Shown here: piece after piece, positions 1 to 9,224 of the stretch
How the letters are laid out: each line of letters opens with the position of its first letter
Position numbering within the stretch: position 1 is the stretch's first letter
Source of the DNA: WTFY01 sp964614915
GTDB lineage: Bacteria; Pseudomonadota; Gammaproteobacteria; UBA4575
Length of the DNA: 64,000 bases
Assembly: GCA_964614915.1 (NCBI GenBank)
Contig: CAZTNC010000008.1
Location: forward strand, 93,728 to 157,727
Direction: 5' to 3'
The notes under the pieces: generated by a model
What the model saw: the letters and a program-made list of their open reading frames with translations, nothing else
Told to the model about the DNA's origin: nothing
Databases searched by the model: none
Made by a program: the position numbers and the translations under genes

Positions 1-402
1 AAGATGACGTATTCAAAAAAGATCTCTGAGTCCGCAGCGGTCAAGGCATATGGACATGGTGGCTGTGGGGCATTTGCACCATCTTCCTATTGGCACATTC
101 AGTGGCAGTGCGCAGCATGCCGCCACACCGGTGCTCGCTTGCACGCTCTGTAAGCAGCTTCTTTATACAACTTTCTCGACTGCGTGGCAAAGCAAAACCA
201 CGGGCCCGCGGGCTACAGGAAAACCGCTTCCCTTCCACGTGAAAGGACCGGGTCATAGGCCGAGATTCGTCAGCACAGTTGCGCTCTGAACCCCGAGCAA
301 GAGTGTTTTTTGCTACACTTATAGAACAATACCATCTCTACACACCCAACTCCTGCCCACATGAAATCAATCTATAGGGTCATGGCCTGGAAGGCATGAC
401 AC
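1..402. other. Left-end stretch with no recognised gene
   Basis: The first 402 bases hold only short overlapping open frames on both strands (up to about 79 codons). None has a recognisable motif or a convincing ribosome binding site. The part nearest fabA, with TATAGA at 320-325, may contain the fabA promoter, but I see no good -35 box at the right distance. Confidence 0.5.
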
Positions 403-918
403 GTGTCTAAAAAAAACTCATATTCCTACGAGGAGTTGTTGGCCTGCAGCCATGGCAAAATGTTCGGGCCGGGGAACGCACAGCTGCCCCTGCCCAACAT
501 GCTGATGATCGATCGGATCACAAAAATCACGGATGATACGGGGCAGTACGGACGTGGTGAGGTCGAAGCCGAACTCGATATCAAGTCCGATCTATGGTTT
601 TTCGATTGTCATTTTGCAGGAGATCCTGTCATGCCCGGATGCCTGGGACTGGATGCACTGTGGCAATTGCTGGGATTTTTTATCGCATGGAAGGGCGTGC
701 CAGGGCGCGGCCGGGCGCTCGGGGTCAATGAGGTCCGCTTCACAGGCCAGGTGTTGCCGGATGCAAACCAGGTCGATTACCGACTGGACATCAAGAGAAT
801 CGTCAAGCGCGGTGCAGCCATGGGCATTGCGGATGGCACGATGTCTGTGGATGGAAGAACGATCTACGTTGCAAAAGACCTGCGGGTCGGGCTGTTTCTC
901 TCTACTGAAGGCTTCTGA
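403..918 (+). CDS. fabA: 3-hydroxydecanoyl-ACP dehydratase/isomerase FabA
   Basis: FabA dehydrates 3-hydroxyacyl-ACP and isomerises the C10 trans-2 intermediate to cis-3, the branch point for anaerobic-type unsaturated fatty acid synthesis in the cytoplasm. The 171-residue product matches the E. coli enzyme in length. The catalytic pair falls at the same numbers as in E. coli: His70 in FFDCHFAGDPVMPG and Asp84 in GLDALWQ. Translation starts at GTG; no upstream ATG in frame gives a FabA-like N-terminus. The usual partner fabB is not adjacent. It stands alone in front of the TonB receptor, with 162 bases between them. The family assignment is secure. Confidence 0.96.
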   Translation: MSKKNSYSYEELLACSHGKMFGPGNAQLPLPNMLMIDRITKITDDTGQYGRGEVEAELDIKSDLWFFDCHFAGDPVMPGCLGLDALWQLLGFFIAWKGVPGRGRALGVNEVRFTGQVLPDANQVDYRLDIKRIVKRGAAMGIADGTMSVDGRTIYVAKDLRVGLFLSTEGF

Positions 919-1080
919 AAACCGCTGATGAATATTGGCAAAAGGCCAGAAACAACCCAGAGGCACCCAAGCAAGCGATGACCCCGCCAGCATGCATTTC
1001 CCTGAATCTTTGCTAAACTTGAAATTAGAACGACAATCTGGTTTTGGGAGATAAGCCAGGGATCTTGCAGGGGGGATATC

Positions 1081-3507
1081 ATGCAGCGATCTTGCAGCCG
1101 ACATGTGTTTACATGGGCATTTTTAATCTTTTTCATTGGTCTTGCAGCCCTCGCTCAAGGTGCACGTGCCCAGCAGGCAGAAGAGACCGAATCGGGGGCC
1201 TCGTCACAAGGCGGCAGCCATAGCCTTCCCGGGATCTTCGTAACCGCCACCAAGCGCCTCCAGCCTGAACAGGAGGTGCCCTTTTCCCTGAATGTCCAGT
1301 CGGAGGAGGATATCGAACGCCTAAACACTACAGATCTGGAAGATCTTTCCCGCAATGTTGCCGGACTTACCATACAGAATCTGGGTCCTGGACAAAGCGT
1401 GGTGAGCATTCGCGGCATTTCCTCGGGCCAGATCGTGCGCGACCAGCCTGGAATCAAGGAACAGGTTGGCGTCTATCTCGACGAAACCCCGATTTCCCTG
1501 TCGCTTTTCACTCCCGACATTGACCTGTTTGACCTGAGCCGGGTGGAGACCCTAAGGGGACCGCAGGGAACACTGTTCGGGTCCGGTTCGATCGGGGGCA
1601 CAGTACGCTATATCACCAACCAGCCGCTACTGGGTGTAAATGAAACCAAGATTGAGTTAGACGCAAACCAGATCGATGATGGTTCACACGGAGAGCATTT
1701 CAAACTGGCCAGCAACCTGGCCCTGGGAGATACGACAGCGGCACGGGCGGTAGCCTACTTTACGGGATACGGCGGATTCATCGATGCACTCAGAGAAGAT
1801 GGGTCTACCGACGAAGATGTCAATGACGGCACCCGTTTCGGCGGGCGCATTGCTCTGTTGTGGGAACCGCTTGAGAACCTGTCCATCACCCCGCGCATAG
1901 TCTATCAGGACATCGATCTGGGTGGATTCAACCGCGAAGAAGTATACAACCTGTTCAGAAGCCCCTATACCGACCCTGCAATCGTCGCCCCTGTCAGCCT
2001 TGACAGGAGAGAGCAGTTCCTGCTGCTGGACGAGGCGTTTGAGGACGAGACCCTGATTCTGGATACAGTCGTCGAGTGGGGCATCAAGGACTCCCTGGAC
2101 ATGACCTATACTGCCAGTTATATCCGCCGCGACCTTCTAGTCAGCCGTGACGCCAGTGCGCTGACCGGCAGCGTGAGCATTGACCCCAATATTCCCTTGA
2201 ATCTTTCGGATGAAGACGCATTGCGCCCCTCCAACCTGCGCGACACCACGGACCTTGAGCAAGTCACGCATGAGTTGCGTTTCAGTTCAAGTGATGACAG
2301 CAGTAAGCTACAGTGGCTCGCGGGCATATTCTACTCAGATGTGGAGCGTGACTATTCCCAGCGGCTTCCCACACCAGGATATGATGCGTTCGCTCCATCA
2401 GCCAATAACAATTTTCCGGATGCCGTGGATTCGCCCTATCTTTCGGACCTGACCTATGACCTGAGACAGACCGCGTTGTTCGGGGAGGCCACATACATGC
2501 TGGGAGACCGGCTGGGACTGACGGCCGGGCTGCGCTGGTATGACTGGGAAGAGGACAAGACGTTTACATCGGGAGGGCCTTTCTCGAATTCGTCAGCGCA
2601 GCATCAGGACGAAAAGGTATCTTCCGACGGATACAATCCCCGTTTCATGGTCAGTTACGAGGCCAACGAAAACACCCGGATAAATGCACAGGTTTCCAAG
2701 GGGTTCCGCTTGGGAGGGGTGAATGACCCCCTGAATCAGCCACTTTGCGGAGCCGCGTATGACAACTACAAGGACTATCAGGAATTCGACGATGAAACCC
2801 TCTGGAACTACGAGCTTGGTTTCAAGTCTTCGTTCGAGAAATTGACCGTCAACGGTTCGGTATTTTACTCCGACATAGAGGACCTAGGCGTAAATATCGA
2901 CGCGGGTCCGTGTTCATCGCGTGTCACCATCAGCGTGCCCGAAGCCCACACTACAGGAGCTGAACTTGAAATTTCTGCCCGCCCGACCAGCGTCCTGCAC
3001 GTCACCTTTGCCGGAAGCTATGTTGAGGCAGAGTTCGATTCCACGGTCACAGCGGTCGATGGCAGCGTTCTTCACGGCATCGAGGATGGCAACCGCATAC
3101 CCTCGGTGCCCGAGTGGCAACTTTCAGGATCGGCTACCTACATGCTCCCTGGTGTTCTGAGTGCTGACGAGAGTTATATCACCGCATCCTGGCAGTATGT
3201 GGACACCAGCATCACGCAGCCCGGTGACCAAGTCCCAGGGGAAGACATATTTGACACTAATTTCCCTTATGCAGGGACCCCTGCCGACCAGACTACGGAA
3301 GTTGACCTGACTCTCGATTCATACCATTTGTTCAATCTGTCTGCAGGCCTTGTGTATGAGGCGCTGGAGCTCACGGTTTTTGCAAAAAACATCACGGATG
3401 AAAATCCGAAGCTGTCCTTTGACCGCGAGAGAGGAGGCAGAGCCAGGCTCGGCTACCGGGTGGGCCAGCCCCGCACCTTTGGCGTGACTGCGCGTATGTA
3501 TTTCTGA
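1081..3507 (+). CDS. TonB-dependent outer membrane receptor
   Basis: This 808-residue protein has a signal peptide (about residues 1-30, ending near ARAQ). A TonB-box/plug start, GIFVTATKR, lies near residue 51. The plug domain contains VETLRGPQGTLFGSGSIGG around residue 160, a strong hallmark of TonB receptors. A long beta-barrel rich in aromatic, Asp and Asn residues ends in phenylalanine (RMYF), as outer membrane barrels do. It would import a ligand using TonB-ExbBD energy. The substrate cannot be told from sequence; siderophores, cobalamin and sugars are all possible. The start ATG follows GGGGG at a good distance. No tonB, exbBD or ABC importer lies nearby. Confidence 0.9.
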   Translation: MQRSCSRHVFTWAFLIFFIGLAALAQGARAQQAEETESGASSQGGSHSLPGIFVTATKRLQPEQEVPFSLNVQSEEDIERLNTTDLEDLSRNVAGLTIQNLGPGQSVVSIRGISSGQIVRDQPGIKEQVGVYLDETPISLSLFTPDIDLFDLSRVETLRGPQGTLFGSGSIGGTVRYITNQPLLGVNETKIELDANQIDDGSHGEHFKLASNLALGDTTAARAVAYFTGYGGFIDALREDGSTDEDVNDGTRFGGRIALLWEPLENLSITPRIVYQDIDLGGFNREEVYNLFRSPYTDPAIVAPVSLDRREQFLLLDEAFEDETLILDTVVEWGIKDSLDMTYTASYIRRDLLVSRDASALTGSVSIDPNIPLNLSDEDALRPSNLRDTTDLEQVTHELRFSSSDDSSKLQWLAGIFYSDVERDYSQRLPTPGYDAFAPSANNNFPDAVDSPYLSDLTYDLRQTALFGEATYMLGDRLGLTAGLRWYDWEEDKTFTSGGPFSNSSAQHQDEKVSSDGYNPRFMVSYEANENTRINAQVSKGFRLGGVNDPLNQPLCGAAYDNYKDYQEFDDETLWNYELGFKSSFEKLTVNGSVFYSDIEDLGVNIDAGPCSSRVTISVPEAHTTGAELEISARPTSVLHVTFAGSYVEAEFDSTVTAVDGSVLHGIEDGNRIPSVPEWQLSGSATYMLPGVLSADESYITASWQYVDTSITQPGDQVPGEDIFDTNFPYAGTPADQTTEVDLTLDSYHLFNLSAGLVYEALELTVFAKNITDENPKLSFDRERGGRARLGYRVGQPRTFGVTARMYF

Positions 3508-3520
3508 CACGTTGCGAGAC

Positions 3521-3544
3521 GGTCCGGCCTGAAACGGCCGGGCC
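3521..3544. terminator. GC-rich stem-loop between convergent genes
   Basis: GGTCCGGCC (3521-3529) pairs with GGCCGGGCC (3536-3544) around a TGAAAC loop, with one G-U wobble. It lies between the stop codons of the TonB receptor and the convergent CDGSH gene. No T-run follows on either strand, so it may slow rather than strictly terminate transcription, or may stabilise the 3' ends of both mRNAs. Confidence 0.4.
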
Positions 3545-3603
3545 GAAGAATCCGTTGACTGCCCGGTTCCATCCGCGCGGGCCCCAAAGGCCTGCTCACA
3601 GAA

Positions 3604-4023
3604 CTACTCGTCCGTAAAGCCGATTTTCGTATGCGTACCGTCGCAAAACGGACGGTTATTGCTGTGCTGACACCGGCACAACCCCCCCACCTTGCGCATG
3701 ATCTCTTTTTGTTGCGTGTCCTGAATGCAGGCCACACCGCGGAAGATCAGCGGGCCATTGGCCTGCACCTTGATTTCCAGAACCCCGCTGCTGACCAGGT
3801 CGTCCTGCGAGACGGGTGGAGTCACGAACTTGCCATCATCCTGGAAACCGGTGGCCTTGTGCTGCCCATCACAATAGGGTTTGTTATTGGAATTCCCGCA
3901 ACGGCACAGGAACAGCTCTTCGCTCTTCTCCAGTAGCTCACCATCGCTGTCGACCAACTCAAGCCGACCCGTGATGTGCAAAGGGCCATCTACTATTGAA
4001 GTAATCCTGTTTCCCTGACTCAT
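3604..4023 (-). CDS. Double-CDGSH iron-sulfur protein
   Basis: The 139-residue protein carries two CDGSH-type iron-sulfur motifs. The first has LCRCGNSNNKPYCDGQH near residues 38-54; the second has LCRCQHSNNRPFCDGTH near the C-terminus. Each supplies the three Cys and one His that ligate a redox-active 2Fe-2S cluster. Such tandem bacterial CDGSH proteins are soluble and thought to act in Fe-S or electron transfer; the partner is unknown. I chose the ATG at 4023 because GGAGG precedes it by 8 bases. The open frame continues upstream into pepN, but that part does not look like protein. It sits 49 bases after pepN on the same strand. Confidence 0.85.
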   Translation of the reverse strand: MSQGNRITSIVDGPLHITGRLELVDSDGELLEKSEELFLCRCGNSNNKPYCDGQHKATGFQDDGKFVTPPVSQDDLVSSGVLEIKVQANGPLIFRGVACIQDTQQKEIMRKVGGLCRCQHSNNRPFCDGTHTKIGFTDE

Positions 4024-4072
4024 GATCGGCCTCCAGGCAGGCGAATCCTCGGGATTGATCCATCCCAACATC

Positions 4073-6727
4073 TCATTGCGCAGACTCCAGGCTTTTTGAA
4101 ACGATCTCATACACATCTCCCGAGAGGCCCTTGTGAGCTGCGATACGCTCCAGCTGTTCATGCATCTTATGCCTGTAGGGTGTGGAGTACTTTCGCCAGC
4201 GCATCAATGAGCGGGCCAGGCGCGAGGCCACCTGGGGATTGAGCCTGTCCAAAGCCAGTACCTGTTCTGCAACAAACGCATACCCGCTGCCATCGGGTCG
4301 ATGGAATGCACAGGGGTTTCCTGAAAACACACCAATCAGTGCACGCACCTTGTTGGGATTTTGCAGGCTGAACATGGGGTGCCCCATCAGGCTTCTTACA
4401 TTCTCCAACACGCCCGGGACTCTCGACAGTGCTTGGAATGCAAACCATTTTTCCATGACCAGCGAATCATGTGTCCATTGCTGTTCAAATGACGAAAGCA
4501 CCTGCTCGCGCTCATCGCATTCCCGATGCAGCAAGGCCCTGATGGCGCCCGCCTGCTCGGTCATGTTACCCGCCCTGACAAACTGCTTAAGTGCCAGCCT
4601 TCTATATTCGTCCTCGTCCAGGGTAGTCAGCAATTGCAGGCAGACATTCTGCAACCGTCTGCGTGCCATCTCCTCCGTACTGTAACGGTATTCATCCTCC
4701 CGGTAGCACACCTGATAAATCCTGAGCAGATCCTGTTCCAGATACCGGGCCACTGATTGCGGCAACTGATCACATGCCGCAACAACTTTTTGCATGTCTA
4801 CCTCGTCCAGATATTCTTCCACATCCCTCTCAGTTGGCAAAATGAGCAATTCAGCCAAAAAACTCCAGTCTGCCGTTTCTGTCCGTATCGTGTGCTCCAG
4901 TGCCTGGTTCAATGCAGAAACGGAATCTAAAGCTTCGGGACTTTGTGAGCGCGTGACCCACTCCAGCAACACATTTAATGCCAGCCGGTTACCCGCATTC
5001 CAGCGGTTGAAGGCATCCGGCGAGTGCTTCAGAAGCCAAGCGAGCTGCGCATCGCTGTAGTCAAAGCGCACACGCACCGGCGCGGAAAAATCCTGTAACA
5101 GGTCAGGCACCGGCTTCTTCTTTATATTTCTGAATACAAAGGTCTGCTGCGAATCATCAACAAGCAATACGGTGCTTGGACCATTGCCAAGGCCATGTAC
5201 ACCGGATTCCAGAGAAAGTACATCGCCGCTTGAGGAGTCCAGCAACGAGAACTTGACGGGGATTACAAAAGGCTGTTTCGACTCGCTTTCCGGGGTGGGT
5301 GGGCAGGACTGCCTGAAATTGAGTTTGTATGTACAGGATGTGCCATCCCACAGATCATCCACTTCCAGGACCGGTGTGCCTGCCTGCTCATACCAGCGCT
5401 TGAACTGTGTCAGGTCGGCAGCATTAGCATCCGCCATCGCAGCTGCAAAATCATCCGTGGTCACCGCCTGGCCGTCGTGACGCTGAAAGTACAGATCCAT
5501 GCCCTTGCGAAATCCTTCCATGCCAAACATGCTCTGATACATGCGCACAATCTCGGCACCTTTCTCGTACACGGTGAGCGTGTAGAAATTATTGATCTCC
5601 AGGTAGGAGGCTGGTCGTACCGGATGTGCCATGGGGCTGGCGTCCTCGGCAAACTGGTATGTGCGCAAGTAACGCACGTCGTGGATACGTTTCACCGCCC
5701 GTGAAGTTACATCCGCGGTGAACTCCTGGTCTCTGAAAACGGTAAGCCCTTCCTTGAGGCTTAACTGAAACCAGTCTCTGCAAGTCACGCGGTTCCCGGT
5801 CCAGTTGTGAAAGTACTCATGCGCCACCACAGCTTCAATCGTCATGTAGTCCGTATCGGTTGCGGTGTCAGGACTTGCCAGGACACAACTCGAATTGAAA
5901 ATGTTGAGCCCCTTGTTCTCCATGGCCCCCATGTTGAAATCGTCCACCGCTACAATCATGTAGATGCCCAGGTCGCATTCAAGCCCGAAACGCTGCTCAT
6001 CCCAACGCATCGCTTTTTGCAGGGAGCGAAGCGCATGTTCACACTTGTCGGCATTATGCTTTTCCGTGTAGATGCGCAAGACGATGTCCTTGCCTGATGC
6101 GGTGCGGTGGCTGCCCTGCGAATACACCAGGTCCGCAGCGACCAGGGCAAACAGATAACAGGGTTTAGGGAAAGGATCCTCCCACACGGCATAATGCTGG
6201 CCATCACCACAATCGCCCTGCTCTACAGGATTGCCGTTGGACAGTAAAACCGGATAGCGGACCTTGTCTGCCTGCAGGCGCACGGTATAGACCGACATCA
6301 CGTCGGGACGATCCAGAAAATAGGTGATCCTTCGAAATCCCTGGGCTTCGCACTGGGTGCAGAAATTTCCGCTGGATTTGTACAAGCCTTCCAGGGAGGT
6401 ATTGGTTTGCGGGGTGATTGTCGTTTGGATGCTCAATTCGAACTTTGCCGGCACCTCAGGGATCAGCAGGGTCTGACTTGTCTGCGTGAACTGTCCGGCT
6501 TCCAGGCGTTGCCCGTCGAGTTGGACGTAGTTCAACTCCAGGCTTTCACCATCCAGTACCAGCGCAGTGCCCGAGCCTGCCATGTCTGGATTGCGAACCA
6601 CCTGCAGTTTGGAAGTGACTACCGTGGACTCCTCACCAAACTGAAACGCCAGGTAAACATGCGTAATCAGATAAGGCGGAGGTGTATAATCCTTCAGATA
6701 GATCGGCAGAGGATGACCTTCTTTCAT
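4073..6727 (-). CDS. pepN: Aminopeptidase N (M1 zinc metallopeptidase)
   Basis: PepN removes N-terminal residues from peptides in the cytoplasm. The 884-residue product is close to E. coli PepN (870). It shows the exopeptidase motif GAMEN at 267-271 and the zinc site HEYFH at 303-307, with the third ligand Glu326 in LKEGL. The C-terminal half matches the PepN DUF3458 and helical domains. The start was set at the ATG giving MKEGHPLPIYLKDYTPP, which aligns with the start of the family; the frame stays open for 29 more codons but these look unrelated. It is divergent from trhO and followed by the CDGSH gene. Confidence 0.95.
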   Translation of the reverse strand: MKEGHPLPIYLKDYTPPPYLITHVYLAFQFGEESTVVTSKLQVVRNPDMAGSGTALVLDGESLELNYVQLDGQRLEAGQFTQTSQTLLIPEVPAKFELSIQTTITPQTNTSLEGLYKSSGNFCTQCEAQGFRRITYFLDRPDVMSVYTVRLQADKVRYPVLLSNGNPVEQGDCGDGQHYAVWEDPFPKPCYLFALVAADLVYSQGSHRTASGKDIVLRIYTEKHNADKCEHALRSLQKAMRWDEQRFGLECDLGIYMIVAVDDFNMGAMENKGLNIFNSSCVLASPDTATDTDYMTIEAVVAHEYFHNWTGNRVTCRDWFQLSLKEGLTVFRDQEFTADVTSRAVKRIHDVRYLRTYQFAEDASPMAHPVRPASYLEINNFYTLTVYEKGAEIVRMYQSMFGMEGFRKGMDLYFQRHDGQAVTTDDFAAAMADANAADLTQFKRWYEQAGTPVLEVDDLWDGTSCTYKLNFRQSCPPTPESESKQPFVIPVKFSLLDSSSGDVLSLESGVHGLGNGPSTVLLVDDSQQTFVFRNIKKKPVPDLLQDFSAPVRVRFDYSDAQLAWLLKHSPDAFNRWNAGNRLALNVLLEWVTRSQSPEALDSVSALNQALEHTIRTETADWSFLAELLILPTERDVEEYLDEVDMQKVVAACDQLPQSVARYLEQDLLRIYQVCYREDEYRYSTEEMARRRLQNVCLQLLTTLDEDEYRRLALKQFVRAGNMTEQAGAIRALLHRECDEREQVLSSFEQQWTHDSLVMEKWFAFQALSRVPGVLENVRSLMGHPMFSLQNPNKVRALIGVFSGNPCAFHRPDGSGYAFVAEQVLALDRLNPQVASRLARSLMRWRKYSTPYRHKMHEQLERIAAHKGLSGDVYEIVSKSLESAQ

Positions 6728-6801
6728 AATGCCTGCGGGAACCCTGGTGAAGCGCACAGCATAAGCAAAACCAGGATGAATTTCATTGCCCGCCACTGCA
6801 T

Positions 6802-7626
6802 ATGACAAATTCAATCACCAACATTGCAGGCTATCAGTTCAAGACTGTGGCAGATGTCAGCACCGCGCACAAACAAGTGCAGACCTTGTGTGCACAAACC
6901 CACCTGAAGGGGACCGTGTTTGTCAGTCCGGAAGGAATCAACCTGAGTCTGGCCGGGTCTGCAAACGATATCGACCATGCACTGGACCAGCTAGACGCGG
7001 TTTGTGGTTTTGACCGCCTGCTACTGAGTGCCACCTATTCAGACACGATCCCTTTCAAGCGCCTCCTGGTGAAAACCCGCAGTCAGCTGGTGCCTGATCC
7101 CGAGCCAATCGGAGCTGCTGGCCATCAAGGCACTGTACGTTCTCCCTATATCACCAGTGACGAACTCAGACAGTGGCTCAGTGCCGGACGTCAGATCACT
7201 TTGCTGGACTTGCGCAACAGCTTTGAATATGAACTCGGGACCTTTGACCGTGCAAGGCATCTTGGATTACGGCATTTCAGGGAATTGAAAGGTGCCGCTC
7301 CCGGGCTTGCACGGCTGCCGAAAGAAAAGCCCGTAGTAACGTTCTGCACAGGGGGAATCCGTTGCGAAAAGGGTGCCCCCTACATTGCCGGCCAAGGCTT
7401 CAAGGAGGTCTACCAGCTCAAAGGGGGGGTGCTGGACTACCTGAAAAAGTTCAAGGATGAGCACTGGCACGGAGACTGTTTTGTGTTCGACGAGCGCGTC
7501 AGTCTTGACTGCATGCTCAGACCAACCTTCACCAGGCTTTGCCGCACCTGCCAGGCCGTTTTGAAAACGGATGAAACGCAACTGTGTGCCTCCTGTACCC
7601 GGCCCGCGGTGCCTGACCAGACGTAG
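6802..7626 (+). CDS. trhO: tRNA uridine 5-hydroxylase, rhodanese-related (TrhO/YceA)
   Basis: TrhO hydroxylates uridine 34 of certain tRNAs to 5-hydroxyuridine using molecular oxygen. The 274-residue protein has an N-terminal acylphosphatase-like domain with GTVFVSPEGINLSLAG at about 37-52. A rhodanese domain follows with the active loop CTGGIRCEK, where Cys182 is the catalytic cysteine and Cys188 the conserved second one. A Cys-rich tail (CRTC and CASC pairs) may bind zinc. The gene is divergent from pepN with 74 bases between, and tatD starts one base after its stop codon, so the two are probably co-transcribed. Confidence 0.93.
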   Translation: MTNSITNIAGYQFKTVADVSTAHKQVQTLCAQTHLKGTVFVSPEGINLSLAGSANDIDHALDQLDAVCGFDRLLLSATYSDTIPFKRLLVKTRSQLVPDPEPIGAAGHQGTVRSPYITSDELRQWLSAGRQITLLDLRNSFEYELGTFDRARHLGLRHFRELKGAAPGLARLPKEKPVVTFCTGGIRCEKGAPYIAGQGFKEVYQLKGGVLDYLKKFKDEHWHGDCFVFDERVSLDCMLRPTFTRLCRTCQAVLKTDETQLCASCTRPAVPDQT

Positions 7627-7627
7627 C

Positions 7628-8428
7628 ATGGAACTCGTCGACATCTGCTTCAACCTCACCAGCGACACATTCCGTACCGATGAAGCGCAGGTGATTGAAC
7701 GTGCCCGGCAGGCGGGCGTGCGGTATTTTGTCATTACGGGATCGAGTGTGCCTGACAGCGAACATGCGGTGCGGCTTTGTGCGCAGTACGAGGGCGCCTG
7801 TGCCACAGCAGGTATCCACCCGCATCTGGCAAAAGAGTTTTCGGATGCATCCCTGCACCGGCTGCAGCAAATTGCAGCACATGAGAAGGTTACAGCCATT
7901 GGTGAGGCGGGACTGGACTATAACCGCAACTATTCAAGCCCGGTCCAGCAAAAAGCAGCGTTCCAAGCCCAGCTCGAACTGGCCGCTGAACTTGCACTGC
8001 CCGGGTTCTTGCACCAGCGGGACGCACATGCGGACTTTGTCAAAATACTAACCCGGATACGCGATCGGCTCACACGTGTGGTGACACACTGCTTCACCGG
8101 GACAGCCCGTGAACTTGACTGCTATATTGACCTGGATTGCCACATCGGAATTACCGGCTGGATCTGTGATGAACGACGGGGTCAGCATCTGCACGAAATC
8201 ATCCAGCGCATTCCTGCCAACCGTTTGATGATTGAAACTGATGCGCCTTATCTGCTGCCCAGAAACCTACCTGCCAATGCAGATTTTCCAAAGCCCAAAG
8301 GCAGACGCAATGAGCCCGCATACCTGCCGCATATCCTGCGTACCGTGGCAGACTGCCGGGGAATTTCTGAAGAGCAGGCCGCGATGGAAACGACCCAAAC
8401 GGCCAAGGATTTCTTTTCGATCAGATAG
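7628..8428 (+). CDS. tatD: TatD family metal-dependent hydrolase
   Basis: This 266-residue protein has the TatD layout: an opening (L)VDICFNL in place of the usual D-x-H-x-H segment, GIHPH near 60, GEAGLDYNRN near 93, the C-terminal THCFTG, and ETDAPYLLPRN. TatD enzymes are Mg-dependent 3'-5' deoxyribonucleases acting on damaged or single-stranded DNA. The first metal motif is altered (VDICFN rather than IDSHCH), which fits the TatD proper branch rather than YcfH. It begins one base after the trhO stop; the in-frame upstream ATG lies inside trhO and was not used. Confidence 0.9.
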   Translation: MELVDICFNLTSDTFRTDEAQVIERARQAGVRYFVITGSSVPDSEHAVRLCAQYEGACATAGIHPHLAKEFSDASLHRLQQIAAHEKVTAIGEAGLDYNRNYSSPVQQKAAFQAQLELAAELALPGFLHQRDAHADFVKILTRIRDRLTRVVTHCFTGTARELDCYIDLDCHIGITGWICDERRGQHLHEIIQRIPANRLMIETDAPYLLPRNLPANADFPKPKGRRNEPAYLPHILRTVADCRGISEEQAAMETTQTAKDFFSIR

Positions 8429-8481
8429 ATTCTCTCAAACTGGATATGGCCTGAGTACTCCGCGACTGCTATAGGTACGGA

Positions 8482-8799
8482 ATGGTCATACAGACAAGCA
8501 TCGAACATAAGATACAGGGTGCGCTGCAGCCTGTCTTCCTAGAGGTGGCCAACGAAAGCCACATGCACAACGTGGCGCCCGGATCAGAATCACATTTCAA
8601 GGTGACCGTAGTCAGTCGCGAGTTTGACGGCAAGCTGCCAGTGGCCAGGCACCGCATTTTGAACCGGCTGCTTGCAGAAGAGCTGGCAGGTACTGTGCAT
8701 GCCTTGTCACTGCACACATACACCCCTGAAGAATGGCAGGATAAGAACGGCGAAGTCAGAAATTCACCGCCATGCATGGGCGGGTCAAAAGCTAGCTAG
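8482..8799 (+). CDS. bolA: BolA family protein
   Basis: The 105-residue protein follows E. coli BolA closely along its length. It has the PVFLEV-NES core, the conserved VAPGSESHFKVTVVS segment, HRILNRLLAEEL with the invariant His, VHALSLHTYTPEEW, and the SPPCMGG tail. BolA partners with monothiol glutaredoxins to bind 2Fe-2S clusters and, in E. coli, also affects cell shape and biofilm genes. It follows tatD in the same direction with 53 bases between them. No grxD is adjacent. Confidence 0.93.
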   Translation: MVIQTSIEHKIQGALQPVFLEVANESHMHNVAPGSESHFKVTVVSREFDGKLPVARHRILNRLLAEELAGTVHALSLHTYTPEEWQDKNGEVRNSPPCMGGSKAS

Positions 8800-8813
8800 C
8801 ATCCCGGATTTCA

Positions 8814-9224
8814 TCACGTCAGACGATCAAGTGCGGATTGGATATGTGCCTCCTTGACGGGGTACTGGAATGTTGCAAAAAACCGGTACCTCTCGCACAG
8901 CTTGTCAAACTGGTGGGCATATTCGTGCTCATAAAACACAATCAGGTGCATCTGCGGGCTTTGCTGGGCCACTGCAATCAGTGATTCAAGACTGCTGGTA
9001 CGATCCCTGAAATCAGACTGGTAGTTAAACTCCGCAACCACCACATGTGGCTTGAGCTTTTTCAACAACACCAGCGCCTTCCGCATGCTGAATACCACGC
9101 GAGTTGTGTAACCGTAACGCTTGTAAACAGGACCAAAATCAGGATACCCGCCCAGCTCGATAATCGAGAGCAGCGATTTTTCAGCATCCATGCATCTTGT
9201 CTTTGGCGAGGCCGATACTGTCAA
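8814..9224 (-). CDS. Unknown protein coupled to the Nudix gene, receiver-like fold possible
   Basis: I do not recognise this 136-residue protein. Its ATG overlaps the Nudix stop codon as ATGA, which fixes the start and suggests translational coupling. An internal Met at residue 12 (MDAEKSLLSIIEL) is a second possible start. Alternating hydrophobic strands (VVVAEF, HLIVFY) and a C-terminal YPVKEAHIQSAL segment resemble a response-regulator receiver domain. There is no acidic phosphorylation site at the expected strand end, so it would be a pseudo-receiver. This is inference from pattern only. No DNA-binding domain is attached. Confidence 0.6.
   Translation of the reverse strand: MTVSASPKTRCMDAEKSLLSIIELGGYPDFGPVYKRYGYTTRVVFSMRKALVLLKKLKPHVVVAEFNYQSDFRDRTSSLESLIAVAQQSPQMHLIVFYEHEYAHQFDKLCERYRFFATFQYPVKEAHIQSALDRLT

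Noticed and set aside
50..289. 79-codon frame at the left end
   Set aside because: No motif, poor composition and overlapping frames on the other strand.
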